From JAIVGV01 sp035295985 (GTDB lineage: Bacteria; Acidobacteriota; Blastocatellia; Pyrinomonadales; Pyrinomonadaceae), in contig DATHBT010000004.1 of NCBI GenBank assembly GCA_035295985.1, positions 23,976-87,975 of the forward strand: DNA of 64,000 nucleotides. The letters run 5' to 3'. A program made the position numbers and the translations under genes. The notes under the pieces are model-generated. The model had not been told where the DNA came from and did no database searches. It worked only from the letters and a program-made list of their open reading frames with translations. Below, piece after piece: positions 45,150 to 55,268 of the stretch. The number at the start of each line of letters is the position of its first letter. The first letter of the stretch is position 1.

Positions 45150-45272
45150 ACAGCCCGTCGGCCGAGCTCGAGCCTGTTAGGGGGTGGGGACGGTGGTAAT
45201 CGGCCTGAGTTTGCCCTCCGCGCTGCCAGTTCATCTCTGCTAGCCGCAGCGGGTGAACTAACTATGTAACAT

Positions 45273-45293
45273 CCGGCAGGGTCTCCCTGTCGG
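45273..45293 (+). terminator. Small hairpin between the SDR gene and gmd
   Basis: 45273-45281 pairs with 45285-45293 at 8 of 9 positions around TCT. There is no T-run. It may end the transcript of the preceding block or shape the gmd leader. Confidence 0.3.
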
Positions 45294-45380
45294 CATTAGG
45301 AGTAGTAGGACGCTGTCGAAAAAGCTATTACGGAGGGGCTATGGCTGGCCCTGCCCAAGCAGCGAGGGGGGAAGATAGCA

Positions 45381-46400
45381 TTGAAGAAAGCGCTCGTCAC
45401 CGGCATCACCGGACAGGACGGTTCTTACCTGGCGGAACTCCTGCTCGACAAGGGCTATGAAGTTCACGGTATTATCCGCCGTGCGTCGACCTTTAATACG
45501 TCACGTATAGATCACCTCTATGCAGACCCCCACATCAATGACATCCGCCTGTTCCTGCACTACGGCGATATTGCCGATTCCACGAATTTGATTAAACTTC
45601 TCTATCGCATCCAGCCTGACGAGATCTACCACCTGGCTGCACAGAGCCACGTGCGCGTGAGCTTCGACATCCCTGAGTACACGGGGGACGTGACCGGGCT
45701 GAGCACCGTACGCATCCTCGAGGCCGTGCGTGAGACCGGTTTAAGCGCGAGGTTCTACCAGGCGAGCAGCTCCGAGATGTTCGGCAAGGTGCAGGAGGTG
45801 CCGCAGAAGGAGTCGACGCCGTTCTACCCGCGCAGTCCCTATGGCGCGGCCAAAGTCTACGCCTACTGGGCGACCGTTAACTACCGCGAGTCCTACGGCT
45901 TGTTCGCCTGCAACGGCATCCTCTTCAACCACGAGAGCCCGCGGCGCGGTGAGACGTTCGTGACCCGTAAGATCACGCGCGCCGTGGCCCATATCAAAAG
46001 AGGGCTGGAGGATAAGCTGTACCTTGGTAATCTTGACGCCAAGCGCGATTGGGGCTACGCCAAAGAGTACGTTGAGGCGATGTGGCTTATGCTCCAGCGC
46101 GAGGAGCCGGACGATTACGTGATCGCGACGGGAGAGACTCACACGGTGCGGGAATTTCTGGAGGAGGCATTCTCCTACGCCGGCCTTGACTGGCGGGAGC
46201 ACGTCGAAATAGACCCAAAGTACTACCGCCCTTCCGAGGTTGATCTGCTCGTCGGAGATGCCAGTAAGGCGAGGAGGGATCTCGGCTGGGAGCCGAAGAC
46301 GACATTTAAAGAGTTAGTTCGCCTCATGGTGGATGCCGACATGGTGGCGCTAGAGGATCAGTTTAACAGGGGGAGACAGAGTGGTGCGGTGGTCGGATAA
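45381..46400 (+). CDS. gmd: GDP-mannose 4,6-dehydratase
   Basis: 339 residues from a TTG preceded by a GGGGGGAAG site. [18 protein letters not shown], the substrate loop [28 protein letters not shown] (YxxxK) and [15 protein letters not shown] are all canonical Gmd. It makes GDP-4-keto-6-deoxymannose. The next gene (fcl) overlaps by 20 bases, so the pair gives GDP-L-fucose. The other Gmd-like gene at 10882 differs in the substrate loop. Confidence 0.95.
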   Translation: MKKALVTGITGQDGSYLAELLLDKGYEVHGIIRRASTFNTSRIDHLYADPHINDIRLFLHYGDIADSTNLIKLLYRIQPDEIYHLAAQSHVRVSFDIPEYTGDVTGLSTVRILEAVRETGLSARFYQASSSEMFGKVQEVPQKESTPFYPRSPYGAAKVYAYWATVNYRESYGLFACNGILFNHESPRRGETFVTRKITRAVAHIKRGLEDKLYLGNLDAKRDWGYAKEYVEAMWLMLQREEPDDYVIATGETHTVREFLEEAFSYAGLDWREHVEIDPKYYRPSEVDLLVGDASKARRDLGWEPKTTFKELVRLMVDADMVALEDQFNRGRQSGAVVG

Positions 46401-47364
46401 GCGGGTTGTGGTGACCGGCGGAACCGGTTTCCTGGGCTCCTTCGTGGTCGAGGCGTTGCTCGCGCGCGGTTGCCGGGATATTTTCGTGCCGCCCAGCGCC
46501 GATTACGATCTGCGTGTCGACGACGACATCGTGCGTCTATACGACGCGGCGCGCCCGCACATCGTCATTCATCTGGCAGCGGTGGTGGGCGGTATCGGTG
46601 CTAATCAAGTGAACCCGGGGCGCTTCTTCTACGATAACGCGATCATGGGCATTCAGTTGATGGAGTACGCTCGGCGTCTTGGCATAGAGAAATTCGTGGC
46701 GATCGGAACTGTATGCGCCTATCCGAAGTTCGCGCCGGTTCCTTTCCGGGAGGAGGATCTTTGGAACGGGTACCCCGAAGAGACCAATGCCCCCTATGGG
46801 TTGGCGAAGAAGATGATGTTGGTGCAGGCGCAGTCCTACCGGGCGCAGTATGGCTTCAATTCCATCTACCTGATACCGGTCAACCTCTACGGGCCGCGCG
46901 ACAATTTTGACCTGGAGACTTCTCATGTTATTCCCGCGCTCATACGCAAGTGCTTTGAGGCCAAAGAGCGCGGGCTGCCTGAGATTGTCTTGTGGGGTGA
47001 TGGCTCGCCCACGCGAGAATTCCTTTACGTCGAGGACGCCGCGGAAGGAATTCTGCTAGCCGCCGAACGGTACGATGGCGATCAACCAGTCAACTTGGGC
47101 ACGGGCGAGGAGATCCCGATCCGCGATCTGGCGCGCCTGATCGCCGATGAGGTCGGCTTCGACGGCCTCATCGTCTGGGACCGGGGCAAGCCGAACGGCC
47201 AGCCCCGGCGCGGGCTGGATGTAAGCCGGGCGAAAAAGTTCTTCGGGTTTCAGGCTTCGCACTCCCTACGGATGGGCTTAAATAAAACTGTGGCTTGGTT
47301 TGCGGCGAACCGAAGTAACTTTCGGAGGGTGTCATTCGGAATCGGTGAAAAAAACTCTGTCTAA
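46381..47364 (+). CDS. fcl: GDP-L-fucose synthase
   Basis: 327 residues from a GTG inside the end of gmd. [34 protein letters not shown] and YGLAK (YxxxK) are the Fcl signature. It epimerises C3/C5 and reduces C4 of GDP-4-keto-6-deoxymannose. Translational coupling with gmd supports the joint pathway. It is followed by 292 non-coding bases that contain a 7-bp hairpin (47481-47500) and nothing else supported. Confidence 0.95.
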   Translation: MVRWSDKRVVVTGGTGFLGSFVVEALLARGCRDIFVPPSADYDLRVDDDIVRLYDAARPHIVIHLAAVVGGIGANQVNPGRFFYDNAIMGIQLMEYARRLGIEKFVAIGTVCAYPKFAPVPFREEDLWNGYPEETNAPYGLAKKMMLVQAQSYRAQYGFNSIYLIPVNLYGPRDNFDLETSHVIPALIRKCFEAKERGLPEIVLWGDGSPTREFLYVEDAAEGILLAAERYDGDQPVNLGTGEEIPIRDLARLIADEVGFDGLIVWDRGKPNGQPRRGLDVSRAKKFFGFQASHSLRMGLNKTVAWFAANRSNFRRVSFGIGEKNSV

Positions 47365-47659
47365 GCAAACCTCTGGGAGTGAAGGCGTTGCCGGCTCAAG
47401 GTTTAGGATCTGCCACGAATCCCGGACAGTCCATAACGGTTGAGCCGCGAGCGCCGGGGCTAAAACCAAAGGGACAGTTGGCCGGGATTTTACTCCCGGC
47501 ATAACCAGCGGACTCTTAGTGTATGGGGAGGTAAGGTTGGTCGCAAAATTAAGTATCGGACAATCAGTGACGAGCATTCATGTTAGCCATGCGATTTATG
47601 CCGGTTGTCACAACCGGACTTCTGTATAAGTACCCCTCCCCATTGGCCTGACGCAAGTG

Positions 47660-48598
47660 ATGGATGTTTCCCGCATGTCGCACATACCTGCCCCGCCGCC
47701 GGGAAGAGGTGGTTGGCCATGGACCCTGCCGGCGGCACGGTCAGTGGAGACTCCCCCCAAAGGAGTGCTCTGGCCGCGCATCAGCGTCATCACACCCTCC
47801 TACAATCAGGGGCCGTTCCTCGAGCAGACCATTCGTTCTGTGCTACTGCAAGGATATCCCAATCTTGAGTACATCGTTATCGACGGTGGAAGCTCGGATG
47901 AGAGCGTAGAAATCATAAGAAAATATGAGAGGTTTCTAGCCCACTGGGTGAGCGAGCCTGACCGCGGGCAGAGCCACGCCATCAATAAAGGCTTTCAGCT
48001 GGCAACGGGACAAATAATGTGTTGGCTCAACAGCGACGACTACTACCTGCCAGGGACCTTAGAAACTGTCGGGACGATCCTCGGTGACGGGACGGGCATT
48101 TTCGCTCTAGTGGGCCATTGCGTACAGGTTTATGCGGATGGCAGGCCTCCAACCAGAAGCGAGGGGAGGTTCGAGGGTCTGTCGCGGCTGCTACAGTTCT
48201 GGAAAGGCTACCACATGCACCAGCCCTCAATTTTCTGGCGCCGGGAGGTGTTTGAGAAGGTCGGTTTTCTTAACGAACAGCAGCATTATATTATGGATTT
48301 TGACTATTGGGTGCGGATCGCGCGTCATTACAAATTCGAAAATATTGACCACGAATTGTCTTGCGCAACTTACCATAAGGACGCCAAGACGGGAGACGCG
48401 TTCGTAAAGTATTACCAGGAGTTAAGGAGATATGCTCCAAAATATTGGCCTTCTCCTTTCAGCTTTGAATATTGGCGCTTAAAAGTTTCCATGCTCAAGC
48501 ATCTGTATTATCTGCCTGTAGAGCGCAGGCTTAAAAGTTCGGCGCGTTATCGTATAAGCAGTGTGCGAAGAGTTTTGCGGGAAGGTAGGTTGCGCTAG
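47660..48598 (+). CDS. Family 2 glycosyltransferase
   Basis: 312 residues from the ATG at 47660; the first 40 residues are low-complexity and MSHIPAPPP is an alternative start. The GT-A domain begins ISVITPSYNQGPFLEQTIRS, with VIDGGSSDES, a metal-binding WLNSDDY, and a later YIMDFDYWVRIA acceptor motif. Base composition falls to about half GC from here to 51 kb, below that of the flanking genes, a sign of separate ancestry. Confidence 0.9.
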   Translation: MDVSRMSHIPAPPPGRGGWPWTLPAARSVETPPKGVLWPRISVITPSYNQGPFLEQTIRSVLLQGYPNLEYIVIDGGSSDESVEIIRKYERFLAHWVSEPDRGQSHAINKGFQLATGQIMCWLNSDDYYLPGTLETVGTILGDGTGIFALVGHCVQVYADGRPPTRSEGRFEGLSRLLQFWKGYHMHQPSIFWRREVFEKVGFLNEQQHYIMDFDYWVRIARHYKFENIDHELSCATYHKDAKTGDAFVKYYQELRRYAPKYWPSPFSFEYWRLKVSMLKHLYYLPVERRLKSSARYRISSVRRVLREGRLR

Positions 48599-48829
48599 TG
48601 GTCTGCCTAAAGCCGTTTTATGGCGTACACTGTGAGGGGTTGAGCAACCGTATTATACAGCGCGCCATGCAGCCTCTTGAATCATGAAGCTGGTGCGGCG
48701 TGTCGCATTTGAAGACTCCAGTCGGCGCTTTACTCGGAGCGCACATCTACTAGAGTGTTATTTTACATGCCGCGATCCTGGAAAGCTATCTGAGCATCTT
48801 TCTTAAGCCGCCCGCGGCCGAAGTGTTAT

Positions 48830-49828
48830 ATGTCCAGCCTAGTCAGCATCATCATGCCGGCCTATAACGCCGAGAAGTACATTGCCGCATCCATCCAGTC
48901 GGTGCTTAATCAAACCTACGAGAACTGGGAACTGGTCGTGGTCGATGACGGCTCAACGGACAGGACGGCGGAGGTCGTGCGCCCCTTTTTATCTGCGGAT
49001 GGCAGGATCAAGTATTTCTTTCAGCAAAATGGAGGGCAAGGCCAAGCCCGAAACGCGGGTTTGGCCGGGGCTGACGGGGAGCTGATTGCGTTTCTGGACT
49101 CAGACGATCTTTGGTCAAGCGAAAAGCTTGCGCTTCAAGTGGAGAGAATACAGGAAGCAAGAGCTGACCTAGTATACAGTGACGCCTTCATCTTCTCGGA
49201 TGGCGAGAAGTCGCCTGAGGTCACAACATTTTCGGCAATCACCCCGCAATTCATTTATGGGAGGTACGTCGGGGATGACGCGTTCAAACTTTTGTTTGCC
49301 TATAACAGGATCCCAACGCTAACGGTGCTCGCGCGAAGGGATGTTTTAAATCAGGTAGGACTTTTTGACGGGGATCGAAAGTATCAAAATTGTGAGGACT
49401 ATGATCTGTGGCTTAAGCTGGCTAAAGCCGGGGCGGTGTTTTGGGGGATGAAGGAAAAGTTGGCGTATTACAGGCATCATGCCTCGTCAATGATGAACAA
49501 CGATAGCCGGTTGCTCAAACCAATGCTCGCCGTCTTGAAAAAACATAGTCATGGTAGCGTAATTGATGACGGGGATGTAAGGCTGACAGTAAGAAACGTA
49601 TATCGGCAACTAATATCTGCCTTAGTTGAGGAAAATAAGATCGGCGAAGCTAAAGATTACATAAAAGAGTTTTCCGCCTGGGATAAGAGAGGGCTTACGA
49701 CTTGGTTGCAGAAGGGATTAATAACAGTAGCACCTAATAAATTCAACCTTATCAGCAAAGAAATTTTGTACAGGGCTGAGTGGCACGTGACAAAAATGCT
49801 GAAAGGCGGGCGTTTGCTTAATTCTTAG
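48830..49828 (+). CDS. Family 2 glycosyltransferase
   Basis: 332 residues. GT-A start VSIIMPAYNAEKYIAASIQS, VVDDGSTDRT, donor motif FLDSDDLW and the CEDYDLWLKLA acceptor segment. The last 90 residues are helical and basic. Low GC. Its stop codon TAG is the first three bases of the 102-nt inverted-repeat element at 49826. The 231-base gap before it shows no gene. Confidence 0.9.
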   Translation: MSSLVSIIMPAYNAEKYIAASIQSVLNQTYENWELVVVDDGSTDRTAEVVRPFLSADGRIKYFFQQNGGQGQARNAGLAGADGELIAFLDSDDLWSSEKLALQVERIQEARADLVYSDAFIFSDGEKSPEVTTFSAITPQFIYGRYVGDDAFKLLFAYNRIPTLTVLARRDVLNQVGLFDGDRKYQNCEDYDLWLKLAKAGAVFWGMKEKLAYYRHHASSMMNNDSRLLKPMLAVLKKHSHGSVIDDGDVRLTVRNVYRQLISALVEENKIGEAKDYIKEFSAWDKRGLTTWLQKGLITVAPNKFNLISKEILYRAEWHVTKMLKGGRLLNS

Positions 49829-49927
49829 AAGGGGCCTCATGAATACCCCGGATGGGGCGGCCGCTTCGATTTCCCTGAGAAATACGCAGCCTCAAAACCC
49901 CACCGGGTATTTATGAGACCGCTTCCA
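49826..49927. repeat. 102-nt element with inverted termini, copy A
   Basis: The outer about 25 bases are inverted complements (left arm words AGAAGGGGCCTCAT and ATACCCCGG; right arm CCGGGTATTTATGAG, then ACCGCTTCCA). It aligns end to end with copy B at 60479-60580 at about 78 of 102 positions without gaps. The best conserved interior word is TACGCAGCCTC. It provides the stop codon of the upstream gene and ends 29 bases before the next glycosyltransferase ATG. Confidence 0.8.
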
Positions 49928-49956
49928 GTCATTTTTTATCAGTACAGTCTTCTTCC

Positions 49957-51003
49957 ATGCAATCTTCTATGCAATCGAAATTATCTTCCTCACCGCCGCT
50001 TATTAGCGTGATTGTCCCGACCTACAACTACGGCAAGTTAATCGGCCAGAGCTTGGATAGCGTACGGTCGCAGACGTATCAACACTGGGAGTGTCTGGTA
50101 GTTGATGACGGGTCGACAGATCACACCAGCGAAGTGGTGAAGGGCTATGTGAAGGCGGACTCGCGTATAAGGTATCTGAAACAGGACAACCGCCGGCAGG
50201 CGGCGGCCAGAAATAACGGTATCCAGAACAGTAGGGGTGAATATTTTCAATTTCTCGATGCTGATGACCTGATCGAACCGAAAAAGTTCGAGCGGCAAGT
50301 AAATTATATGGAGGCCCATCCCGATGTTGACATCGTTTATGGCGACGTTAGGTTTTTCGAGGGCGAGAACGTAAATAAGCTGCACTACCTGTTAGGCGGA
50401 GAGGATAAGCCGTGGATGCCGGGGATATCGGGGAAAGGGAAGGACGTTTTAACCGCTTTAATTCGGAAGGACACGATCCCCATCAACACCGCTTTGGTTA
50501 GAAGGAGTGTTGTAGATAAGGTCGGGCTTTTCGATGAGCGGTTGTCCCCGGTAGAAGATTGGGACTACTGGATACGCTGTGCGGCCGAGGGGATGCGATT
50601 CCAGTACAAAGACTCCGAGGAGACGCGTGCGCTCGTCAGGTATCATTCTTCGAGCTCAAGCAAAAACAGGCGGCAGGCACTCAGAGGGATATTGGTTATG
50701 CGAAAAAAGATAAAGAGGATGGTGGGCGACCGGGAGGTCTTACATCTCAACAGAGAGATGGCCGGCGAAGAGCAGGGATTGTTGGGTGTCGAGGAGGTGT
50801 TGGGCGGGGAGCTGGTTAAGGGCGTACACCGGCTTTATAAAGCGGCAATCCTTGATAAGAATATGAAGCATAAAATAAAGTGGCTCGCCTGCGCTCTCGT
50901 AGCACCGTTCACGAGCAGGCGACAGTTTCAACAGGTTTACTCGGCTTCTCTTAGCCAACCTGTTAGTGGTGCGCTGTCACTGCTAACACGTAGGGGACGC
51001 TAA
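49957..51003 (+). CDS. Family 2 glycosyltransferase
   Basis: 348 residues. GT-A start ISVIVPTYNYGKLIGQSLDS, VVDDGSTDHT, a FLDADDL metal motif and the VEDWDYWIRCA acceptor segment. The N-terminal 15 residues are Ser/Gln-rich. Low GC like its two neighbours. It is preceded by inverted-repeat element A. The 130 bases after it hold the leader of the carbamoyltransferase and a short CGCTTAA/TTAAGCG hairpin. Confidence 0.9.
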   Translation: MQSSMQSKLSSSPPLISVIVPTYNYGKLIGQSLDSVRSQTYQHWECLVVDDGSTDHTSEVVKGYVKADSRIRYLKQDNRRQAAARNNGIQNSRGEYFQFLDADDLIEPKKFERQVNYMEAHPDVDIVYGDVRFFEGENVNKLHYLLGGEDKPWMPGISGKGKDVLTALIRKDTIPINTALVRRSVVDKVGLFDERLSPVEDWDYWIRCAAEGMRFQYKDSEETRALVRYHSSSSSKNRRQALRGILVMRKKIKRMVGDREVLHLNREMAGEEQGLLGVEEVLGGELVKGVHRLYKAAILDKNMKHKIKWLACALVAPFTSRRQFQQVYSASLSQPVSGALSLLTRRGR

Positions 51004-51136
51004 AGGCGAGGGTAAAGTCCGCAAGAGTGACGGATCGAAGGTATCGCCTAATCTATCCAGTAAATGTAAAGGGCCTGCCCCGAATGTTGATTGAGGAATA
51101 GTGCGCTTAACTCTTTAAGCGTCTTGGGAGGTTGCG

Positions 51137-52912
51137 TTGCTTGTCTTAGGTATTAGCGATAGTCATAACTCTACCGCGGCTCTATACGAGGACGGCCGGC
51201 TCGTAGCCGCTGTGGCGGAAGAGCGGCTGCGGAGGGTGAAGAACTGGATGGGGTTCCCCAGGCAGGCGGTCGAGGAGTGCCTGCGGATCGGTCGCCGGGA
51301 TTTGGGCGACGTTGATTATGTTGCCCTGACGGGCCTTTCGAGGCCGTTCCCCTATCACAGTCGGGAGGCCATCATCGCCGCCTTCCGGAATACCGACGGC
51401 ATGACGGGCGGCGGGCTCCCGATGCACAGGGTCCGGTACGCCCTCGTGCAGGCGCTCTACAAAGGCCGCCTCCGCGACCTTTATCGTTCCACGCCGTTAT
51501 GGAAGTCCCGCGATCAGGAGCGCTGGCGCAAGCGCATCGCCGACGTCACGGAACTCGGAGTGCCCGAAGAAAAGGTCGCCATCGTCGAACATCATTTCGC
51601 GCACGCCTCGGCCGCCTACTACGGGTGGGCCAAGTTCGACGAGGACGTCCTCGTGCTCACCAACGACGGCGGCGGCGACGGCCTCTGCGCAACTGTTAAC
51701 ATCGGGCGGGGCGGGCGGCTCGAGCGGATCGCCGACGTGCACTGGTGGGAGTCGGTCGGGATGCTCTACGCCATGACCACCTGCGTGCTGGGGATGGTCC
51801 CGCTCGAACACGAGTACAAGGTGATGGGGATGGCCCCCTACGCTGAGACGAAGGGGGCCCAGAAGGTTTTCGACGACCTGAAGCAGTTGTTCGAGTTCGA
51901 CGGGCCGGACGGCACGGTCTGGAAGCGGCGCAGCCCCTTCCCCGAGAGCTTCGCCACCTACAACTTTCTGCGCGACCTGTTCGAGTTGCGCCGCTTCGAC
52001 TGGATCTGCGGCGGCCTCCAGCAGTTCATCGAGGACTTCATCACCCGGTGGGTGAGGAACTGCATCCGCGCGACCGGCATCAGGAAGGTCGCGCTCTCCG
52101 GCGGCCTGTTCATGAACATCAAGTTGAACAAGGCCATCATGGAGCTGCCGGAGGTGGAAGACCTCTTCGTCTTCCCCTCCTGCGGCGACGAGACCAACTC
52201 GATAGGCTCGGCCTACAACGTTTACGCCCAGCACGCCGGCTGCGAAACCATGCAGCCCCTGCGCGACTTCTACACGGGCGCCGAGTACGACGACGAGCAG
52301 GTCGGGCGCGCGATCAGCGGGTACTCCTTCCGGCACGAGACGACGGCGCAGCACGTCGGCGGGGAGATCGAGCAGGCCGTCGCCGACCTGCTCGCGCGGG
52401 GCGAGGTCGTGGCGAGGTTCAGCGGCCGCGAGGAGTTCGGCGCGCGCGCGATGGGGAACCGCTCGATCCTGGCCGACCCCTCGCGCCCCGACGTCGTGAA
52501 GGTCATCAACGACGCGATCAAGTCGAGGGATTTCTGGATGCCGTTCGCGCCCTCGATGCTCGACCGCCGCGCATCGGACTACTTCGTCAACCCGAAGGAG
52601 TTGCCGGCCCCCTACATGATCATGGGGTTCGACTCGACCGACCGCGTCAACGAGTTCCGCGCCGCCTGCCACCCCTACGACCTGACGGTGCGCCCGCAGG
52701 TCGTGTACCGGGACTGGAACCCCCGGTACTACTCCCTGCTGGAAAACTTCGAGGCGGCCACCGGGCGCGGCATCCTGCTGAACACCTCCTTCAACCTGCA
52801 CGGCTACCCCATCGTGAGCTACCCGGAAGACGCACTGCGGGTGCTGGACGAATCCGGCCTGAACTGGCTAGCCATCGGCAACCACTTGCTCCACAAGGAA
52901 GCGGGCGGATGA
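51137..52912 (+). CDS. NodU/CmcH-family carbamoyltransferase
   Basis: 591 residues from a TTG preceded by GGGAGG. HHFAHASAAYY and HEYKVMGMAPYAE in the ASKHA-like N-terminal domain are catalytic family motifs. The C-terminal YrdC-related domain has EFGARAMGNRSILADP and NTSFNLHGYP. It transfers a carbamoyl group from carbamoyl phosphate, via an adenylate, to a hydroxyl of a sugar. It overlaps the following glycosyltransferase by ATGA (52909-52912). It differs clearly from the second carbamoyltransferase at 56795, so the two probably act on different positions. Confidence 0.92.
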   Translation: MLVLGISDSHNSTAALYEDGRLVAAVAEERLRRVKNWMGFPRQAVEECLRIGRRDLGDVDYVALTGLSRPFPYHSREAIIAAFRNTDGMTGGGLPMHRVRYALVQALYKGRLRDLYRSTPLWKSRDQERWRKRIADVTELGVPEEKVAIVEHHFAHASAAYYGWAKFDEDVLVLTNDGGGDGLCATVNIGRGGRLERIADVHWWESVGMLYAMTTCVLGMVPLEHEYKVMGMAPYAETKGAQKVFDDLKQLFEFDGPDGTVWKRRSPFPESFATYNFLRDLFELRRFDWICGGLQQFIEDFITRWVRNCIRATGIRKVALSGGLFMNIKLNKAIMELPEVEDLFVFPSCGDETNSIGSAYNVYAQHAGCETMQPLRDFYTGAEYDDEQVGRAISGYSFRHETTAQHVGGEIEQAVADLLARGEVVARFSGREEFGARAMGNRSILADPSRPDVVKVINDAIKSRDFWMPFAPSMLDRRASDYFVNPKELPAPYMIMGFDSTDRVNEFRAACHPYDLTVRPQVVYRDWNPRYYSLLENFEAATGRGILLNTSFNLHGYPIVSYPEDALRVLDESGLNWLAIGNHLLHKEAGG

Positions 52913-53919
52913 AAGTTAGCGTAGTAATCCCCACCCACAACCGCTCCGACGCCCTACGCCTGACGCTCCTGAACCTGGCGGGGCAGGAGTTTGACCAGCC
53001 GTGGGAGTTGATAGTCGTCAACAACCGCTCCACGGACGACACGGACGCCGTCGTCGCCTCCGTGCCTTTCCCGGTCGAGTTGACGCTGCTCCACGAGGAA
53101 AAGCCTGGGGCCGCCGCGGCGCGCAACGCCGGGCTGGCAAGGGCGAGGGGCGAGTACCTGGTCTTCATGGACAACGACATCCTCGTAGGGCCTGACTTTT
53201 TGCGCAGGCACGTCGAGGCGCTGGAACGGAATCCGGGGTGCTGGGTCGTCGGCGGGATCGCGGGGCTGCCGGAGCACGAGGCCGCGCCGTTCGGCCAGTT
53301 CCGCAAGGCCTTGGCTTCCGAGTGGCAGCAGCACGAGGTGACGGAGGCCACGGGACTCACGGGGGCGAATTTCTCGGCCCCCCGTCCGAGTCTAATTAGC
53401 CTCGGGGGGTTCGACGAAGATTTCGCTATAGCCAGTCAGGAGGACCTGGAACTGGCGGTGCGCGCGTGGAACGCGGGGATCAAAATCCTACTGCACCCGA
53501 CGATAATCGGGGTTCACAACGACTGGGCGGGAAGCTCGATTGATGATTACTGCCACAGAGTGCGCTCATACGCCCGCACCGAGCCGCTCTTCTGGCGGAA
53601 ATACGGGGACGACTACTGCCATCGGGATTTGCTCAGGGAGAACCTGCCCCCGGCGTGGGGGAGCGACAGCCCCCACACCATTTTCAAGAAGATGATAAAG
53701 GGGTGCGCAGGAGCGGGGCCGGCTCAGGCGGTACTCCTGAAGGCCTGCCACCTTCTGGAGTCCACGGTGCCGTTCCGCCCGGTGCTGTGGCGGCTGTACC
53801 GGCTCGCCCTGGTCGGGGCAACATACCGGGGGATTCAGGAAGGGCTTGCGATGTACGCGAGCGATTATTCCCCCGGCGCGGCCGGAAAGGGGGGCGGGCC
53901 GCTGCCGAACCGTTCCTGA
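52909..53919 (+). CDS. Family 2 glycosyltransferase
   Basis: 336 residues from the ATG at 52909, inside the carbamoyltransferase stop. SVVIPTHNRSDALRLTLLNL, VVNNRSTDDTD, PGAAAARNAGLARARGEYL and a FMDNDI metal motif, with later GGFDEDFAIASQEDLELAVRA typical of inverting GT2 enzymes. Longer upstream readings in this frame lie within the carbamoyltransferase and are not real. The following 167 bases show no gene. Confidence 0.9.
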   Translation: MKVSVVIPTHNRSDALRLTLLNLAGQEFDQPWELIVVNNRSTDDTDAVVASVPFPVELTLLHEEKPGAAAARNAGLARARGEYLVFMDNDILVGPDFLRRHVEALERNPGCWVVGGIAGLPEHEAAPFGQFRKALASEWQQHEVTEATGLTGANFSAPRPSLISLGGFDEDFAIASQEDLELAVRAWNAGIKILLHPTIIGVHNDWAGSSIDDYCHRVRSYARTEPLFWRKYGDDYCHRDLLRENLPPAWGSDSPHTIFKKMIKGCAGAGPAQAVLLKACHLLESTVPFRPVLWRLYRLALVGATYRGIQEGLAMYASDYSPGAAGKGGGPLPNRS

Positions 53920-54086
53920 GCGGGGGACGGCCCGCCGCCTTCGTCGGGAAGGATATCGGTGCCGGGCGAGGTGGGGCAGGTTTCCATCACTACCGAGCCT
54001 CGCCGAACGACCGCCGCCAAAGGTTGCGGGCGGCGTCCTCCCCCCGGGGCACTCGTTTGGGCGGCTCGGCCGACCGGCGATAGTCG

Positions 54087-55229
54087 ATGAAAGTCCTCCT
54101 CGTCCCCTCTTCTTTCCCCACCGAACGAGCGCCCTGGCCCGGCAGCTACGTGCACGAGTACGCGCGCTGCCTGACGCTACAGCACGACGTGACGGTGGTT
54201 TACCCGCAGCAACTGGGAAGCCTGGGGGTTGGGGGCGAGCCGTTCTTCACGGAGGAGTTGCTGGGGCCGCGCCTCCGGCTGATCACTTACACCTATTCCC
54301 ACCTGCCGAAGAGTTGGGTGCTGAGCTACCTGGGCGGTTTCAGGAAGGTTTGGCGGCGCTTCAGCCGCGAGTGGAGGCCCGACGTCGTTTACGCACACGT
54401 CGTCATGCCCGCCGGTCTGGCCGCGCTGCTGCTGGGACGCTTCCTCCGCGTGCCCGTGGTGCTCACGGAACATTGGGGCCCGGCCCGCGACTGGCTAAAG
54501 GACACCTCGATCCCGCCGAGGCTCCAGTACGAGACGGTCGCGCGCGTTTACCGTAAAGTTGACTACCTGTCCGCGGTGAGCGGCAGCCTGGCGGACGAAA
54601 TCCGAGAAGTCTTCGGGGCCGCAGCGCACGGCAAGTTGTACAACCCGATTGATTGCTCCCTGTTCCGCCCCGGCGCGACTGAACAATCGCCGCTTAAGGT
54701 GTTATGCGTCACGCGCGGTCGCCACGACCCGCGGAAGGGCGTGCCGAATCTCCTGGCGGCTTGGAATATCGTGTCGCAGCGCACCGGCGGCTCAGTCCGT
54801 CTGGACATCGTCGGGCCGGGCACGGAAGAGCTGAGGCCGCAGGTCGAGGCCGCCGGCGTCGCCGAGACGTGCCGCCTGCTCCCCTGGACGCCCGCCCCGG
54901 AACTCGCGGCGCTCGTGAGAAGCTCCGCGCTCGTCGTGATCCCCAGCCGCTACGAGACGTTCGCGCGCAGCGGCGTCGAGGCGATGGCGTCGGGCGTGCC
55001 CGTGGTCGCCACGCGGTGCGGCGGCCCGAGCGAGTACGTCGAGGAGGGGACGGGGCTGCTGGTTCCGACGGACGACCCGCGCGCCCTGGCCGAGGGCATC
55101 CTCGCTGGGCTACTGAGAGAAAACTTTCTGCCGCCGGAAGAGTTGGCGCGCCGCGCGCGCGGGCGGTTCAGTTACGAGGCGGTCTGCCAAAGCTTCACCG
55201 AAGTGGCGCGGTCACTCACCAGCGCCTGA
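54087..55229 (+). CDS. Family 4 glycosyltransferase
   Basis: 380 residues. GT-B N-domain VLLVPSSFPTERAPWPGSYV, with VVYAHVVMPAGLAALLL in the middle, and a C-domain with SRYETFARSGVEAMASGVPVV (E-X7-E) and GPSEYVEEGTGLLV. No signal or membrane segment. It is probably a retaining hexosyl- or 6-deoxyhexosyltransferase. Confidence 0.9.
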   Translation: MKVLLVPSSFPTERAPWPGSYVHEYARCLTLQHDVTVVYPQQLGSLGVGGEPFFTEELLGPRLRLITYTYSHLPKSWVLSYLGGFRKVWRRFSREWRPDVVYAHVVMPAGLAALLLGRFLRVPVVLTEHWGPARDWLKDTSIPPRLQYETVARVYRKVDYLSAVSGSLADEIREVFGAAAHGKLYNPIDCSLFRPGATEQSPLKVLCVTRGRHDPRKGVPNLLAAWNIVSQRTGGSVRLDIVGPGTEELRPQVEAAGVAETCRLLPWTPAPELAALVRSSALVVIPSRYETFARSGVEAMASGVPVVATRCGGPSEYVEEGTGLLVPTDDPRALAEGILAGLLRENFLPPEELARRARGRFSYEAVCQSFTEVARSLTSA

Positions 55230-55268
55230 GAGCCGGGCCGTTCGGGCGCGCGGCGGTGGTCTCATCCT

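Noticed and set aside
47365..47659. Possible small gene or RNA between fcl and the GT2 gene
   Set aside because: No frame with a ribosome site and protein-like composition was found; only a 7-bp hairpin is visible.
51497..52801. 434-codon open frame antisense to the first carbamoyltransferase
   Set aside because: It is a by-product of GC-rich codon use; the opposite strand has intact catalytic motifs and coupled starts, and the antisense product has no recognisable domain.
51137..52912. NodU-like enzyme as a nodulation gene
   Set aside because: No nodABC-type genes are present, and carbamoyltransferases of this family are widespread in glycan loci.
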